Shown: piece by piece, positions 44,154 to 54,178 of the stretch
How the letters are laid out: each line of letters opens with the position of its first letter
Numbering within the stretch: position 1 is the first letter of the stretch
DNA from: Methylobacterium sp. E-066
GTDB lineage: Bacteria > Pseudomonadota > Alphaproteobacteria > Rhizobiales > Beijerinckiaceae
Reading direction: 5' to 3'
Length of the DNA: 64,000 bases
NCBI RefSeq assembly: GCF_022829635.1
Contig: NZ_JAKSYO010000033.1
Coordinates: forward strand, 50,972-114,971
Made by a program: the position numbers and the translations under genes
The notes under the pieces: generated by a model
The model's input: the letters and a program-made list of their open reading frames with translations, nothing else
What the model was told of the DNA's origin: nothing
The model's database searches: none

Positions 44154-45626
44154 TCAGCGTGCGGCCTCGGCGATCGCAGCGCGCAGGACCTCGTGGTCCG
44201 AGAACGGCAGGGTGCGATCTCCCACGATCTGGCCGGTTTCATGGCCTTTGCCGGCCACGACCAGCACGTCGCCGGGTCCGAGGCGGCGCACGGCTTCGCG
44301 AATTGCGGCCGCTCGGTCGCCGATTTCCTCAGCCGCTGGAGCGGCTTCGAGGATCGCCCGGCGTATCGTCGAAGGATCCTCGGTGCGCGGGTTGTCGTCG
44401 GTGACGATCGCGACATCGGCCAGCCGCGCGGCGATCGCCCCCATGAGCGGTCGCTTGCCCCGGTCGCGGTCGCCGCCGCAGCCGAACACGACCACGAGCC
44501 GGCCGGACGCGAACGGCCGCAGGGCGGTCAGCACGCTCTCCAGCGCCTCCGGCTTGTGGGCGTAATCGACCAGGCAGAGTCCGCCGCGCACCTCGCCGAC
44601 CCGCTCCATCCGGCCCGGCACGCCGGTGAGATGGTCGAGGGCCGCGAATACGCCAGCCGGATCGGCGGCACCGGCCGGTGTCGCGAGCGCCAGGCCGGCC
44701 GCCACCAGGGCGTTCGCGACCTGGAAATCGCCGACCAGGGGGAGACGCACGGCATACGCGGTACGCCCTCCGGCCCCAGGCCCGTGCAGCCTGAGCACCT
44801 GAGCAAATCCCTCGGTTCTTTCCTCTACCAGGCGGATAAAGCCTCCAGCACGACCGGTCGTTCGGACTTCGCGTCCGGCAGCGTCGGCAGCGTTGATGAC
44901 TCGGCCAGAGTATGCCCCGTCGGCATTGACGATCGCCGGGCAGCCCGGCGGCAGAAGATCCGTAAAAAGGCGCAGCTTGGCCGCGAGGTACTCCTCGATG
45001 CTCGCATGGTAATCGAGGTGGTCGCGGCCGAGATTGGTGAAGCCCGCCGCGGTCAGCCGCACGCCGTCGAGCCGGCGCTGCTCGATCCCGTGGGAGGACG
45101 CCTCCATGGCGAGTTCGGTCACGCCCGCCCGGGCGAGCCGCGCCAGTGTCTGGTGCAGCGTCACCGGGTCGGGAGTCGTGAGCGAGCCGTATTCGGCGCC
45201 ACGGTTGGTGACGATCCCGACGGTGCCGAGGCTCGCGGCGTCACGGCCGAGCCGGGCCAGGATCTGGCGCACGAAATCGGCGACCGAACTTTTTCCAGCC
45301 GTGCCGGTGACCGCGACCACGGCCCCGGGCTGCGCGCCGGCGAGCCGGGCAGCGGCGAGGGCTAAGGCCCGGCGGGCATCCGGTACGCCGATCCAGGCGA
45401 CGGCCTCGGGCAGGTCGGCGGGGCGATCCCCCTCCCCGGCCACAGCGACGGCGCCGTGTCCGGCGGCCTGGGCGGCAAACAGGCGGCCGTCGGCCTGGGT
45501 GCCCGGCACGGCGACGAACACGCCGCCCGGTACGACCTTCCGGCTGTCGGCGGTGAGCGCCGACACCATCAGGTCGGCGGCCGGACCGGCAGCCTCCGGA
45601 AAGAGGTTGGCGAGGCGGCTGCTCAC
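44154..45626 (-). CDS. murE: UDP-MurNAc-L-Ala-D-Glu--2,6-diaminopimelate ligase
   Basis: A 490-residue ligase adding meso-diaminopimelate. The ATP loop reads AVTGTAGKSSVADFVRQIL, a GTAGKSS variant of the commoner GTNGKTS. MEASSHGIEQRRLDG and LGRDHLDYH follow, then VDYAHKPEALE. The tetrapeptide DNPR in VTDDNPRTEDP marks specificity for diaminopimelate rather than lysine, as expected for a Gram-negative wall. The GTG start at 45626 overlaps the ftsI stop by 4 bases (GTGA). The open frame runs far upstream over ftsI but is not coding there. Confidence 0.95.
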   Translation of the reverse strand: MSSRLANLFPEAAGPAADLMVSALTADSRKVVPGGVFVAVPGTQADGRLFAAQAAGHGAVAVAGEGDRPADLPEAVAWIGVPDARRALALAAARLAGAQPGAVVAVTGTAGKSSVADFVRQILARLGRDAASLGTVGIVTNRGAEYGSLTTPDPVTLHQTLARLARAGVTELAMEASSHGIEQRRLDGVRLTAAGFTNLGRDHLDYHASIEEYLAAKLRLFTDLLPPGCPAIVNADGAYSGRVINAADAAGREVRTTGRAGGFIRLVEERTEGFAQVLRLHGPGAGGRTAYAVRLPLVGDFQVANALVAAGLALATPAGAADPAGVFAALDHLTGVPGRMERVGEVRGGLCLVDYAHKPEALESVLTALRPFASGRLVVVFGCGGDRDRGKRPLMGAIAARLADVAIVTDDNPRTEDPSTIRRAILEAAPAAEEIGDRAAAIREAVRRLGPGDVLVVAGKGHETGQIVGDRTLPFSDHEVLRAAIAEAAR

Positions 45627-47563
45627 GGGCCGCCCAGCTGGTTGACGTGGTAGGCGTTGAGCTTGACCATCTGGGGGAACGGCCGCACCGGCGGCTCGAA
45701 TTGCGGCGGCAGGCCGAGGATCGGGGCGACCCGCTCGATCACCTTGCCGGTGACGACGCCGGAGTTCCACGCCGCGGTGGCGTAGCCGCCCGATTCCGGC
45801 AGGCCCTGCGGCTCGTCCATGATCGTGACGAAGAGGTACTTGGGGTCGTTCATCGGCGCCGCCGCCATGAAGGTGGTGAACAGGCGGTTGTGGATGTAGC
45901 GCCCGCCGATCACCTTCTCGGCGGTGCCGGTCTTGCCGCCGACGAAGTAGTACGGGACCGCCGCCTTCTTGGCCGAGCCCTCGGCGGCGTTGAGGCGCAT
46001 GATGTAGCGCATCGCCTCGGAGGTCTGGCCGGAGAGCACGTGCGTGGCGCGGGCCTTGTCCTCGGGGGCCGCCTTCAGGAAGGTCGGGGTGATCAGGTCG
46101 CCGCCATTGGCGATCGCCGCCACCGCGGCGGCCGCCTGGATCGGTGCCACCGCGATGCCGTGGCCGAACGCGATGGTGATCGTGTTGATCTCGCTCCAGC
46201 GGGACGGGACGATCGGGGCCGCGCTCTCGGGCAATTCCGTGCGGAGCCGGTCGAGCAGGCCCATCTTCTTCAGGAACGCCTTGTGGCCGGGCACGCCCAC
46301 GCCCAAAGCCATCTTGGCCGAGCCGATGTTGGAGGAGTGGGTGAACACCTCCGGCATGGTGATGAGCCGGTTGGTGCCGTGATACTCGTGGATCTTCTGC
46401 CGGCCCCAATTCAGCACGCCGCCGCGGGTGTCGAAGGTCGAGTTGACGTTGTACTTGCCGGAATCGAGCGCCATGGCCAGCGTCATCGCCTTGAAAGTCG
46501 AGCCCATCTCGTAGACGCCGACATTCATGCGGTTGATCCGGTCGGGCGAGAGCGCGTCCTTCGGGTCGTTCGGGTCGAAGTCCGGCATCGAGACCAGGGC
46601 GATGACCTCGCCGGTCTTCACGTCGAGGATCATCGAGGCGCCAGCCTTGGCCTTGAAGTGGTCGATGCCCCAGGCCAGCTCGTCGCGCACGGCGAACTGG
46701 GCGCGCAGGTCGATGGAGAGTTGCACCGGCTTCAGGTCGGCCTGCTTGTTGACCAAGCCGAAGCTGTTGAGCGCCTGCAGGCCGGTGGAATCGATGTACT
46801 TCTCCATGCCGGCGATGCCGACGCCGTCGAGATTGGTCGCGCCGAGGATGTGGGCGGCAGCGGTTCCGTTCGGGTAGACCCGTTTGTGGTCGGGCAGGAA
46901 GCCGATGCCAGGGATGCCGAGCCGGTGGACCTCGGCCTGCTGCTTGGGGGTCAGCTCGCGCTTCACCCAGACGAAGCCGGCGCCCTTCTTGTCCTTGCGC
47001 GAGGACAGCTTGGCGCGCAGCTCCGAGGCGTTGAGTTCCGGCAGGACCGCGGTGAGCAGTTCCACCGCCTCGTCCTTGTCGTAGATGTTGCCGGGCTCGG
47101 CGAAGACCGAGACGGTGCGGATGTCGGTGGCCAGGATCTCGCCGTTGCGGTCGACGATGTCGGGGCGGAACGCCGTCGAGGAGGCGGCCGCGACCCGGTG
47201 CTCCTGGCTGGGCGGATCGCCGAACACGGCCATCATCAGCAGCTTCGCCGAGATCGTCCCGAACACCGCGACGAAGACCAGCCCGACCAGGGCGACGCGC
47301 ATGTGCGAGCGCTCGATGGCGAGCCGGAACATGCTCCGCACGAACGCCTTGGCGCGGGCGGCGCGCATGTCCGGGTGCAGCGCCCGGGCGGCGGCCTCGA
47401 GCGCGGCGGCATCCTGCTCGGACACGGCGTAGTGCGCCGCGTCGTGAGCCGGCGCCGCGTGCACCGATGCCTCTTCGGCCAATGCCTCTTGGGCCTGTAC
47501 GTCATGCTCCGAGATCTGCGCTTCGGCTGCCGCGTCTCGGGTGTGGTCGGCGTCTTCGGACAC
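45623..47563 (-). CDS. ftsI: septal peptidoglycan transpeptidase FtsI (PBP3)
   Basis: A 646-residue class B penicillin-binding protein cross-linking septal peptidoglycan. The cytoplasmic part is unusually long, about 85 residues rich in A, E, H and D, before one helix (about 89-112). FRPDIVDRNGEILATD starts the pedestal domain. The active site has STFK at 355-358, SSN at 410-412 and KTGT at 544-547. A GTG start with GAGG upstream is likely. It lies 6 bases after ftsL and overlaps murE by 4. Confidence 0.95.
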   Translation of the reverse strand: MSEDADHTRDAAAEAQISEHDVQAQEALAEEASVHAAPAHDAAHYAVSEQDAAALEAAARALHPDMRAARAKAFVRSMFRLAIERSHMRVALVGLVFVAVFGTISAKLLMMAVFGDPPSQEHRVAAASSTAFRPDIVDRNGEILATDIRTVSVFAEPGNIYDKDEAVELLTAVLPELNASELRAKLSSRKDKKGAGFVWVKRELTPKQQAEVHRLGIPGIGFLPDHKRVYPNGTAAAHILGATNLDGVGIAGMEKYIDSTGLQALNSFGLVNKQADLKPVQLSIDLRAQFAVRDELAWGIDHFKAKAGASMILDVKTGEVIALVSMPDFDPNDPKDALSPDRINRMNVGVYEMGSTFKAMTLAMALDSGKYNVNSTFDTRGGVLNWGRQKIHEYHGTNRLITMPEVFTHSSNIGSAKMALGVGVPGHKAFLKKMGLLDRLRTELPESAAPIVPSRWSEINTITIAFGHGIAVAPIQAAAAVAAIANGGDLITPTFLKAAPEDKARATHVLSGQTSEAMRYIMRLNAAEGSAKKAAVPYYFVGGKTGTAEKVIGGRYIHNRLFTTFMAAAPMNDPKYLFVTIMDEPQGLPESGGYATAAWNSGVVTGKVIERVAPILGLPPQFEPPVRPFPQMVKLNAYHVNQLGGP

Positions 47564-47569
47564 GGGTGA

Positions 47570-47983
47570 TTACCTCGAAGCGGTATTCGGGGTGCGGGTC
47601 GTGGTGACGGTGCGGGTGATCGCGCCGGTGGTGCGCGGCTCGGCCGTGCCCTTGTCCTTGGGCGTCGCCGTCGCGGCGAGCAGCCGGCCGATCTCGTCGC
47701 CGCGTTCCGGGCGGGCGGGCAGGTCCGACAGCCGGGCCAGGTGGCTGGTGCCGATCGGCTCCAGGGCGAGGTGCTTGTCCACCGCCGCCTGCAGCCGGTC
47801 CGGCCGGGTCAGGAGCTGCCACTCGGCGCGCAAAACCGCGATCGCCTGACGCTCCTTGTGGAGCGCGGTCTGCAGCTTCGAGACCTGACCGCCCTGGTAG
47901 AGCGTGTCGTACTTGATCGAGTAGGCGTAGATCGCCGAGGCCACGAGGCCGGCGACCGCCAGAAGGTTCAGCAGGCGGATCAT
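47570..47983 (-). CDS. ftsL: FtsL-like cell division protein
   Basis: A 137-residue bitopic protein: an N-terminal helix ([22 protein letters not shown]), then a coiled-coil stretch [33 protein letters not shown] that matches the FtsL pattern ending in W..L..P.rl. The C-terminal 50 residues are low-complexity and basic or threonine-rich. FtsL forms the FtsQLB complex that activates FtsWI. The ATG overlaps the rsmH stop by 4 bases, and ftsI follows after 6, the canonical place for ftsL. Confidence 0.85.
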   Translation of the reverse strand: MIRLLNLLAVAGLVASAIYAYSIKYDTLYQGGQVSKLQTALHKERQAIAVLRAEWQLLTRPDRLQAAVDKHLALEPIGTSHLARLSDLPARPERGDEIGRLLAATATPKDKGTAEPRTTGAITRTVTTTRTPNTASR

Positions 47984-49047
47984 CGGCGATGGCCCCCGCG
48001 GGCGGCTTCGGGCAGGCTCGCCAGCGCGTGGAGCGCGGCGAGCGGTTCGGGCGTCTCGGATTCGGTCCGCTCCCCAGCCCGAAGCTTGGCCGAGCGGGCG
48101 CGCGGGTTGCGGGCGATCTCGGCCTCGCCCGGCAGGACCGGCCCCTTGGTGACCAGGCGGAAGCTGCGGATCGTCTCGGCTTGGCCGCCGGGCAGGTGGC
48201 GCGAGCCCTGTGCGGAGCGGCCGCTGCGGGCGGCGAAGAACTGCTTGACGATCCGGTCTTCCAGCGAATGGAACGTCACTACGGCGAGCCGGCCGCCCGG
48301 GGCGAGCACCCGCTCGGCGGCGTGGAGCGCACGCACCAGCTCGCCGAGCTCGTCGTTGACGGCGATCCGCAGGCCCTGGAACGTCCGGGTCGCCGGGTGG
48401 ATGTGGCTGCCGGGCTCGGCCCAGACCACGCTGGCGACCAGCTCGGCGAGCTGGGCGGTGGTCTCGATCCGGCCGCGGCGCCGGGCCTCGTGGATGGTCC
48501 GGGCCACGGCGCGCGAGCGCCGCTCCTCGCCGTAATGGTAGATGATGTCGGCGAGCACGGTCTCGTCGGCCTCGTTAACGATGTCGGCGGCGCTCGGGCC
48601 GTCCTTGCCCATGCGCATGTCGAGGGGGCCGTCGTTGCGGAACGAGAAGCCCCGCTCCGGCGTGTCGATCTGCATCGACGAGACGCCGATATCGAGCACG
48701 ATCCGGTCCGCCTTGGCCTCGCCGGCCTCGCTGAGCAGCGCGTCGAGATCACCGAACCGGCCGGGGACGAGGCGCAGGCGTTTGCCAGCCTCGGCGACCA
48801 GGGTCTGACCGTTGGCGATCGCCGTAGGATCGCGGTCGATGGCGATCATCCGCAGGGCCGGATCGGCCGCCAGCAGCGCGCGGGTGTAGCCGCCAGCCCC
48901 AAAGGTGCCGTCGATGGCCAAGCCACCGTCGAGCTTGAGCGACTCGATGACCTCGTCGAGCAGCACCGGCACGTGGGGCTGGGTGGAGACGGGGCCATCG
49001 CAGCGCGCGGCGGCCGCGACCTCGGCCGGGGGGCGGCGCCGAATCAT
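47980..49047 (-). CDS. rsmH: 16S rRNA m4C1402 methyltransferase RsmH (MraW)
   Basis: A 355-residue SAM-dependent enzyme methylating N4 of C1402 in 16S r[16 protein letters not shown] opens the domain; [13 protein letters not shown] (SAM loop), [38 protein letters not shown] and the late [15 protein letters not shown] are all hallmarks. Start at ATG 49047 with GAGG upstream; the open frame extends to 49431 without similarity. It is the first gene of the dcw cluster here; no mraZ precedes it. Confidence 0.95.
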   Translation of the reverse strand: MIRRRPPAEVAAAARCDGPVSTQPHVPVLLDEVIESLKLDGGLAIDGTFGAGGYTRALLAADPALRMIAIDRDPTAIANGQTLVAEAGKRLRLVPGRFGDLDALLSEAGEAKADRIVLDIGVSSMQIDTPERGFSFRNDGPLDMRMGKDGPSAADIVNEADETVLADIIYHYGEERRSRAVARTIHEARRRGRIETTAQLAELVASVVWAEPGSHIHPATRTFQGLRIAVNDELGELVRALHAAERVLAPGGRLAVVTFHSLEDRIVKQFFAARSGRSAQGSRHLPGGQAETIRSFRLVTKGPVLPGEAEIARNPRARSAKLRAGERTESETPEPLAALHALASLPEAARGGHRR

Positions 49048-49454
49048 GCGCGCCTCGCCAGGCCGGTGCAGGGACAGTCGGGGTTTCTGCGCGATCCGGG
49101 AGTTCCGGCGCGGGTGCGGCTCGTGCGTCTCATGGTGCCCTGTGCCGGGCCGCGCGAGCGCGGCGCGCGTGACGGGAACGGCACCGGATGCAGAGCGCGC
49201 GAAACGCCGCGCACGGACGGGACCTGCACCTGCGCAGGTTACGCCCGGCGATCCGATACACGCCGTTGACGGGAGGATGCCGGGTATCATGGGCCTCGGA
49301 GGATCGTCAACGCGCGAGCCTGGCGCTGGCGAGCCGACCGATCTGACCCCGGTACGGTTAACCGAAGGTTTTTGCCCGGCGCGAATTTTTAGGCCCGGCC
49401 GCCGCGGGTCGAAGCGCGGGCCGGCCCACACGGCGGCGCGGATTCAGGGGGTTG
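49048..49454. other. region upstream of dcw cluster
   Basis: About 400 bases between rsmH and the RNase P RNA gene. No MraZ-like frame is seen, although mraZ often heads this cluster. It presumably holds the main dcw promoter; I could not pick one out with confidence. Confidence 0.5.
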
Positions 49455-49853
<399 letters not shown>

Positions 49854-49859
49854 CGCGGG

Positions 49860-49889
49860 CAGATGCGCCCGCGCCGCCGTCCGGGTCAA
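49860..49889 (-). promoter_or_regulatory. probable rnpB promoter
   Basis: On the minus strand TTGACC and CATCTG stand 18 bases apart, the latter about 7 bases before the predicted 5' end of the RNA. The -35 match is good; the -10 match is fair. Confidence 0.5.
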
Positions 49890-49962
49890 GGGTGCAGAAG
49901 CGCTCGCAGCCGAAGTGGAAGCCGGTTCGGCGTCCGCGAGCGCGTCACGTCGAGCCTTCCGT

Positions 49963-50403
49963 TTACCAGCTGCCGGTGTTCTCCATCGAAGCCCAGGGCT
50001 CTTGGGGCTCCTTGGCGCCGCCCTTCTGCAGGATCTCGATGGAGATCCCGTCCGGGGACTTCACGAAGGCCATGTAGCCGTCGCGGGGCGGACGGTTGAT
50101 GGTCACGCCCTTGTCCTTCAGCTTTGCGCAGAAGGCGTAGATGTCGTCGACCTGATAGGCGAGGTGCCCGAAATTGCGCCCGCCGGAATAGGTCTCCGGG
50201 TCCCAGTTGTAGGTCAGCTCGACCAGCGGCGACTTGCTCGCCTGCGCCCGCTCGACATCCCCGGGGGCGGCCAGGAAGACCAGGGTGAAGCGGCCCTTCT
50301 CGTTCTCGACCCGGCGGACCTCCTTGAGGCCGAACGTGTCGACGTAGAAGGCGAGCGCCCGGTCGAGATCGGCCACCCGGACCATGGTGTGCAGAAATTC
50401 CAT
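49963..50403 (-). CDS. gloA: lactoylglutathione lyase (glyoxalase I)
   Basis: A 146-residue metalloenzyme converting the methylglyoxal-glutathione adduct to lactoylglutathione. MEFLHTMVRVADLDRALAFYVDTFGLKEVRR is the first beta-alpha-beta-beta-beta unit with the first metal histidine; VELTYNW has the glutamate; FGHLAYQVDDIYAFC the second histidine; and YMAFVKSPDGISIEIL the second glutamate. All four metal ligands are present. It is transcribed alone toward rnpB. Confidence 0.93.
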   Translation of the reverse strand: MEFLHTMVRVADLDRALAFYVDTFGLKEVRRVENEKGRFTLVFLAAPGDVERAQASKSPLVELTYNWDPETYSGGRNFGHLAYQVDDIYAFCAKLKDKGVTINRPPRDGYMAFVKSPDGISIEILQKGGAKEPQEPWASMENTGSW

Positions 50404-50953
50404 AGGGAAGCTATCCTATTGATATCAGCAGGGTTTTTATGGGCCCTGGCAAGAAACTGACACGAGCTTGGTTGCGGGGCGTCCGCCCGCGTCAGCCGGT
50501 TGATCGCCGCGATAGCTAGCGTTGAATGAGCCGGTGAGTAGGCCGCATCTGAGCTGCTATCGGCCCGAGGTCATTGAGGGGTTCCGGTATCTTCCACGAG
50601 GCTCGAATTGGACGGTTGGGTCGGTACGCTGGCGATCGGCGCAACGACGTGATGGTGTAAACCTCTGATTTTAAACAGCTCTGCTGGAAGGCGGATGATC
50701 GAGTTCGCGAATGGGAAGCAGAGCAGTATCGCTATTATGCCGCTATCCGCACCCTGAGCTGTCGTTCGAGCTCACCTTCCGCGGCTCCCCCTCGCTACTC
50801 CTGATCGCTCGATCCATCCCTGGTCGGAAATTTACCCCGCCTGATCGCTGGCCCGAATCAGCCTCTTTGGCTCTTCGGTCTCAGCCTCAGGATCGAGCTC
50901 CCTCCCCCCTGATCCTCCTCGCCACTCCAGCATGCTCAGCGCATGCCTCAGGA
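50404..50953. other. long gap with degenerate repeats
   Basis: About 550 bases between gloA and the aldo/keto reductase, of lower coding quality. It contains AGTATCGCTATTATGCC at about 50727, a near match to a segment at 53656, and two GCCTCAGGATC copies near 50884 and 50945. No convincing gene is present. Confidence 0.5.
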
Positions 50954-51934
50954 TCAGCTATGACCTGACACTTCGTGCGGGATGTAAGGTGCTTCCAGCG
51001 CCAAGCATTCTTCGTCAGTGAGCTCGAGCGTCAGGGCAGCAACAGCGTCCGTCAGGTGATTCAGCTTAGACGCACCGATGATCGGTGAGACCTGTTTGCC
51101 CTTCCTTAGAAGCCATGCGAGCGCGATTTGAGCACGAGGTACGCCTCTCTGCTCAGCGACCTTGCCAAGTGCATCGACGACCTTGCGATCCGCTTCCTCG
51201 GTCTTGCCGTAGAAACGGTGAAGCGCATCATCCGTTCGTAGCCGATCGGTCGTCTCGTCCCAGGGACGCGTCAGTCGCCCTCGTGCCAGTGGGCTCCACG
51301 GCATCACCGCCACCCCCTCCTCCGCACATAGGGGCAGCATCTCCCGCTCCTCCTCCCGGTAGAGGAGGTTCACGTGATTCTGCATGCTGATGAACTCCGT
51401 CCAGCCGTGCAGACGCGAGACGTACAACGCCTTGGCGAAGCGCCAGGCCGGCATCGAGGAGGCGCCGATGTAACGCGCTTTGCCGGCCTTCACGACGTCG
51501 TGGAGCGCTTCCAAAGTCTCCTCGATGGGCGTGTCGTAATCGAAGCGATGGATCTGGTAGAGGTCGACGTAGTCTGTTCCGAGTCGCGTCAGACTGGCGT
51601 CGATCTCTCGCATGATCGCCTTGCGCGACAAGCCCATCCCATTCGGGCCGGGTCGCATGCGGTTGTAGACCTTGGTGGCGAGGATGATGTCGTCACGATT
51701 GGCAAATTCCTTGAGAAGCCTGCCCGTGATCTCCTCCGACGAGCCGTCGGAGTACACGTTTGCCGTGTCGAAGAAGGTGATCCCGTGTTCAATCGCTTGG
51801 CGAATGACGGGCCGACTCTTCTCCTCGTCGAGCGTCCAGGGATGGGCACCCCTCTCGGGATCACCGAAGGTCATGCAGCCGAGGCAGAGGCGAGAGACCT
51901 TGATCCCTGTCGAACCGAACTTCACGTACTCCAT
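50954..51934 (-). CDS. aldo/keto reductase
   Basis: A 326-residue NADP-dependent oxidoreductase with the TIM-barrel fold. The catalytic tetrad is present: D56 and Y61 in FFDTANVYSDG, K88 in LATKVYN and H129 in YQIHRFD. VSRLCLGCMTFG at the N-terminus and LAWLLRKGKQVSPIIGASK (cofactor phosphate binding) near residue 275 are typical of the AKR11/12-like Tas/YajO group. It carries less GC-rich codons than the dcw genes. Carbonyl substrate unknown; the next gene upstream on the same strand is a DUF2235 protein, 133 bases away. Confidence 0.9.
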   Translation of the reverse strand: MEYVKFGSTGIKVSRLCLGCMTFGDPERGAHPWTLDEEKSRPVIRQAIEHGITFFDTANVYSDGSSEEITGRLLKEFANRDDIILATKVYNRMRPGPNGMGLSRKAIMREIDASLTRLGTDYVDLYQIHRFDYDTPIEETLEALHDVVKAGKARYIGASSMPAWRFAKALYVSRLHGWTEFISMQNHVNLLYREEEREMLPLCAEEGVAVMPWSPLARGRLTRPWDETTDRLRTDDALHRFYGKTEEADRKVVDALGKVAEQRGVPRAQIALAWLLRKGKQVSPIIGASKLNHLTDAVAALTLELTDEECLALEAPYIPHEVSGHS

Positions 51935-52067
51935 GCGGCTTTCCTCGCGGTGAGTTTAATTGTCGTTGGGTGCAGCGTTGATCGGTTGGAGTTCGTCGCA
52001 GAAGGCAGGCTCACTCAGCCCTCGCCCACCGTTGGCTTGCAGCCTTCCGAACTCGGCCTTTCCGCAC

Positions 52068-53213
52068 CTAGTCGACAACCGGAAGACCTGAGAAACCGAT
52101 TTTTCCAAAGTAGGGCAGCAGCGTCTTCGGCTGGTAGGTCGCAGACGAGTGCGCTCCATTCTCGTCGTTGGTGCACAGCTGAGCGGGCTTGCCGTAGCGC
52201 TCGATCACGCTCCGGTGCACCGCCTGGTTAATCGCTTGAACCGGCCGTCCGTTCTCGTCCTGGGCGATATACAGGCTCTCGTTGAACGCTGCCTCACACG
52301 GACGTTCACCGATCCGCCGTAGCGTTGGGCGGAAGTGGTCGAGGGCAAACAGCCCTGATGACGAGTCGTGGGCGGGCGCCCCCGCGTCCAGCTGTCCCTT
52401 CGGCAAACAATCCCAATCGATCGCGAGACCGGCCGCCTCGGCCTTCCTCGCCATCCAGACCAGCGGGATGTCGGCGAGCGTTCGGGTGTTGTAGCCGCCT
52501 CCGACATCGGCATGCGCGCCTGCGAACCACACCTGCTGGACCGAAGAGCCGGCCGGCGCGGTGCCCGTCCAGTAGGTCGGGATAAAGTTGTGGCGATGTT
52601 CGTCGATGGCCAGGGCTTGGACGGCCGTCTTCACGATGGAGCAAGGGCTTGTGTCGTGGAAGGCGAAGGCCTTCTTGTTGGCATCCGCAAGGAGGGTGCC
52701 GGGGATGCCGAGGCTGCCTACCGTGTCCCACACGCCTAAAAATTTGATCGTTACGCCGTCGTGGACTTGGGCTTTGGATCTGTCAGCGAAATCCTTCGGC
52801 GAATGGGGCTTGGAGGAGCGATAGTACGCCCAGGCGTCCGGCAGCGATGCCAGAGATTGCCGCTTCAGGACCCCGCAAGCGGATATCAAGCCGACTAGGC
52901 TACGGGCTGTGAAAGCGCCTCGCGAGAATCCGAACAGGAAAATCTCGTCACCGGGAACATAGTTCTGAGCGATGAACTGGTACCCTGACCTAATGTTATC
53001 GTCGATACCGAATCCGGTCGCGCCCTCGATGAACGTCTCCAATTTCAAGCCGGTTGTTCCGACGCCTCGAAGGTAGAGCACGATTTGGAACGAGGCCTCG
53101 CCTGTCTCGACCGACCCGTGGATCGAGCGTGCGATCTGCGCAACGTTTGTGTCGTCGGTCTGGAGGTCGTCATTGTTCCAGGTGCCGTCGCAGCAAACCA
53201 CGATCCGTTTCAT
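52068..53213 (-). CDS. DUF2235 domain protein (Tle1-like alpha/beta hydrolase)
   Basis: A 381-residue protein of the DUF2235 family, which includes Tle1 phospholipase effectors of type VI secretion. KRIVVCCDGTWNN is the family start; FLFGFSRGAFTARSL holds the nucleophile S97 in GFSRG; VWFAGAHADVGGGY holds an aspartate-histidine region seen in the family; FLGVWDTVGSLG is also typical. No signal peptide is evident. No T6SS gene, vgrG or immunity-like gene is nearby, so a secreted toxin role is not supported; many stand-alone DUF2235 proteins have unknown jobs. It sits in an accessory-looking stretch. Confidence 0.85.
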   Translation of the reverse strand: MKRIVVCCDGTWNNDDLQTDDTNVAQIARSIHGSVETGEASFQIVLYLRGVGTTGLKLETFIEGATGFGIDDNIRSGYQFIAQNYVPGDEIFLFGFSRGAFTARSLVGLISACGVLKRQSLASLPDAWAYYRSSKPHSPKDFADRSKAQVHDGVTIKFLGVWDTVGSLGIPGTLLADANKKAFAFHDTSPCSIVKTAVQALAIDEHRHNFIPTYWTGTAPAGSSVQQVWFAGAHADVGGGYNTRTLADIPLVWMARKAEAAGLAIDWDCLPKGQLDAGAPAHDSSSGLFALDHFRPTLRRIGERPCEAAFNESLYIAQDENGRPVQAINQAVHRSVIERYGKPAQLCTNDENGAHSSATYQPKTLLPYFGKIGFSGLPVVD

Positions 53214-54178
53214 CAGAACCTCCCCCGCGATCGCCGCTAAACGACCGCCGGTAATGATTTAGGACGGTTTAAAACGAATCCCTATGTCGGCTGTCACAAG
53301 CTCGGTGACTGCCCCCGAATGACGGTCGGTCTCGGACTCATATCTACCCCACCGGTGATCTTCGGCCGTCCGCCAAGACGTAGGCGCGGAAAGGCGGAGG
53401 CAACACGCCGACGCTTGATGCTCTCGTCGGCCAAATAGAGGCGTTACCCGGGTTGGCTACAATCTTCCACGACTGGCATGCGGGGCCGTACCCTGCCGCG
53501 ATGCCAGCGTCGGTCGACCGCTGATGGTCCGGGTCGAATTCGACAGTTGGTCGAGCGAATGATTAGATATTACGTTGGGTTTTCCGAGTAAAACCTTGAT
53601 CATTAAGGCAATTTTTTAGACTTTGGAGACATGAAAGGATCGAATGGAGTGTTAGTAGTATCGTTAATATGCCCCGATCCCACTCCGCCACGCGCCGGTT
53701 AATATGCCCGGATCCCCCTCCTTGCCCTGTTCGCAAACTCAATCGAATATACGCCGTCGCTAGATTATCTATCTAAGCTTGCTGGCCTATTCCGCTGCTC
53801 GTTCAGTAAGGACTCGCATCGCGCCGTTGGGCGTTCCCATAGTGGCGAACGTAGCCTTAATGGGATGTCCTCAAGCGACACTCTCAGCTTAGCCTGAATG
53901 TCCGGGTTTGGCCGTAAGCGGAACGGCCGCTTCGGAGAATGCCGGCCGGAAAAGCGGACAGCCTCCTATCGACCCTTTGCAGGCTTTCGGAATGTCTGCT
54001 TATCGGCGACTTAATTCGCCCCAAATGGCCAAGTTTGGCCGAAAGCTGTCTGACTGTTTTCAGGCGAGCAACGAGGTGAAGCAGATTTTTCCGCTTGTAA
54101 TCTCGCCGACAGAAGCATGCCGTCCGGCTGTGTGATCACGCCAGCATCGCTCGATTGATCCGGGGAGGTGGAACGCGT
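53214..54178. other. 965-base gap with repeat remnants
   Basis: Lower GC and no convincing gene. It holds two tandem GTTAATATGCCC units (listed separately) and, around 53890-54060, degenerate GTCCGCTT-type motifs with partners such as AAGCGGACAG. A 75-residue frame at 53908 is built from these repeats and is not taken as a gene. Confidence 0.5.
53661..53721 (+). repeat. tandem GTTAATATGCCC repeats, possible transposon-end remnant
   Basis: GTTAATATGCCCCGATCCC at 53663 and GTTAATATGCCCGGATCCCC at 53698 are 35 bases apart. Repeated short units like these occur at IS21-family ends. A similar AGTATCG-TA-TATGCC motif occurs 3 kb away near 50727. Confidence 0.5.

Noticed and set aside
53908..54135. 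75-residue frame in the gap before the siderophore receptor
   Set aside because: It is made of degenerate repeat units, has no ribosome-binding site and unlike codon use.
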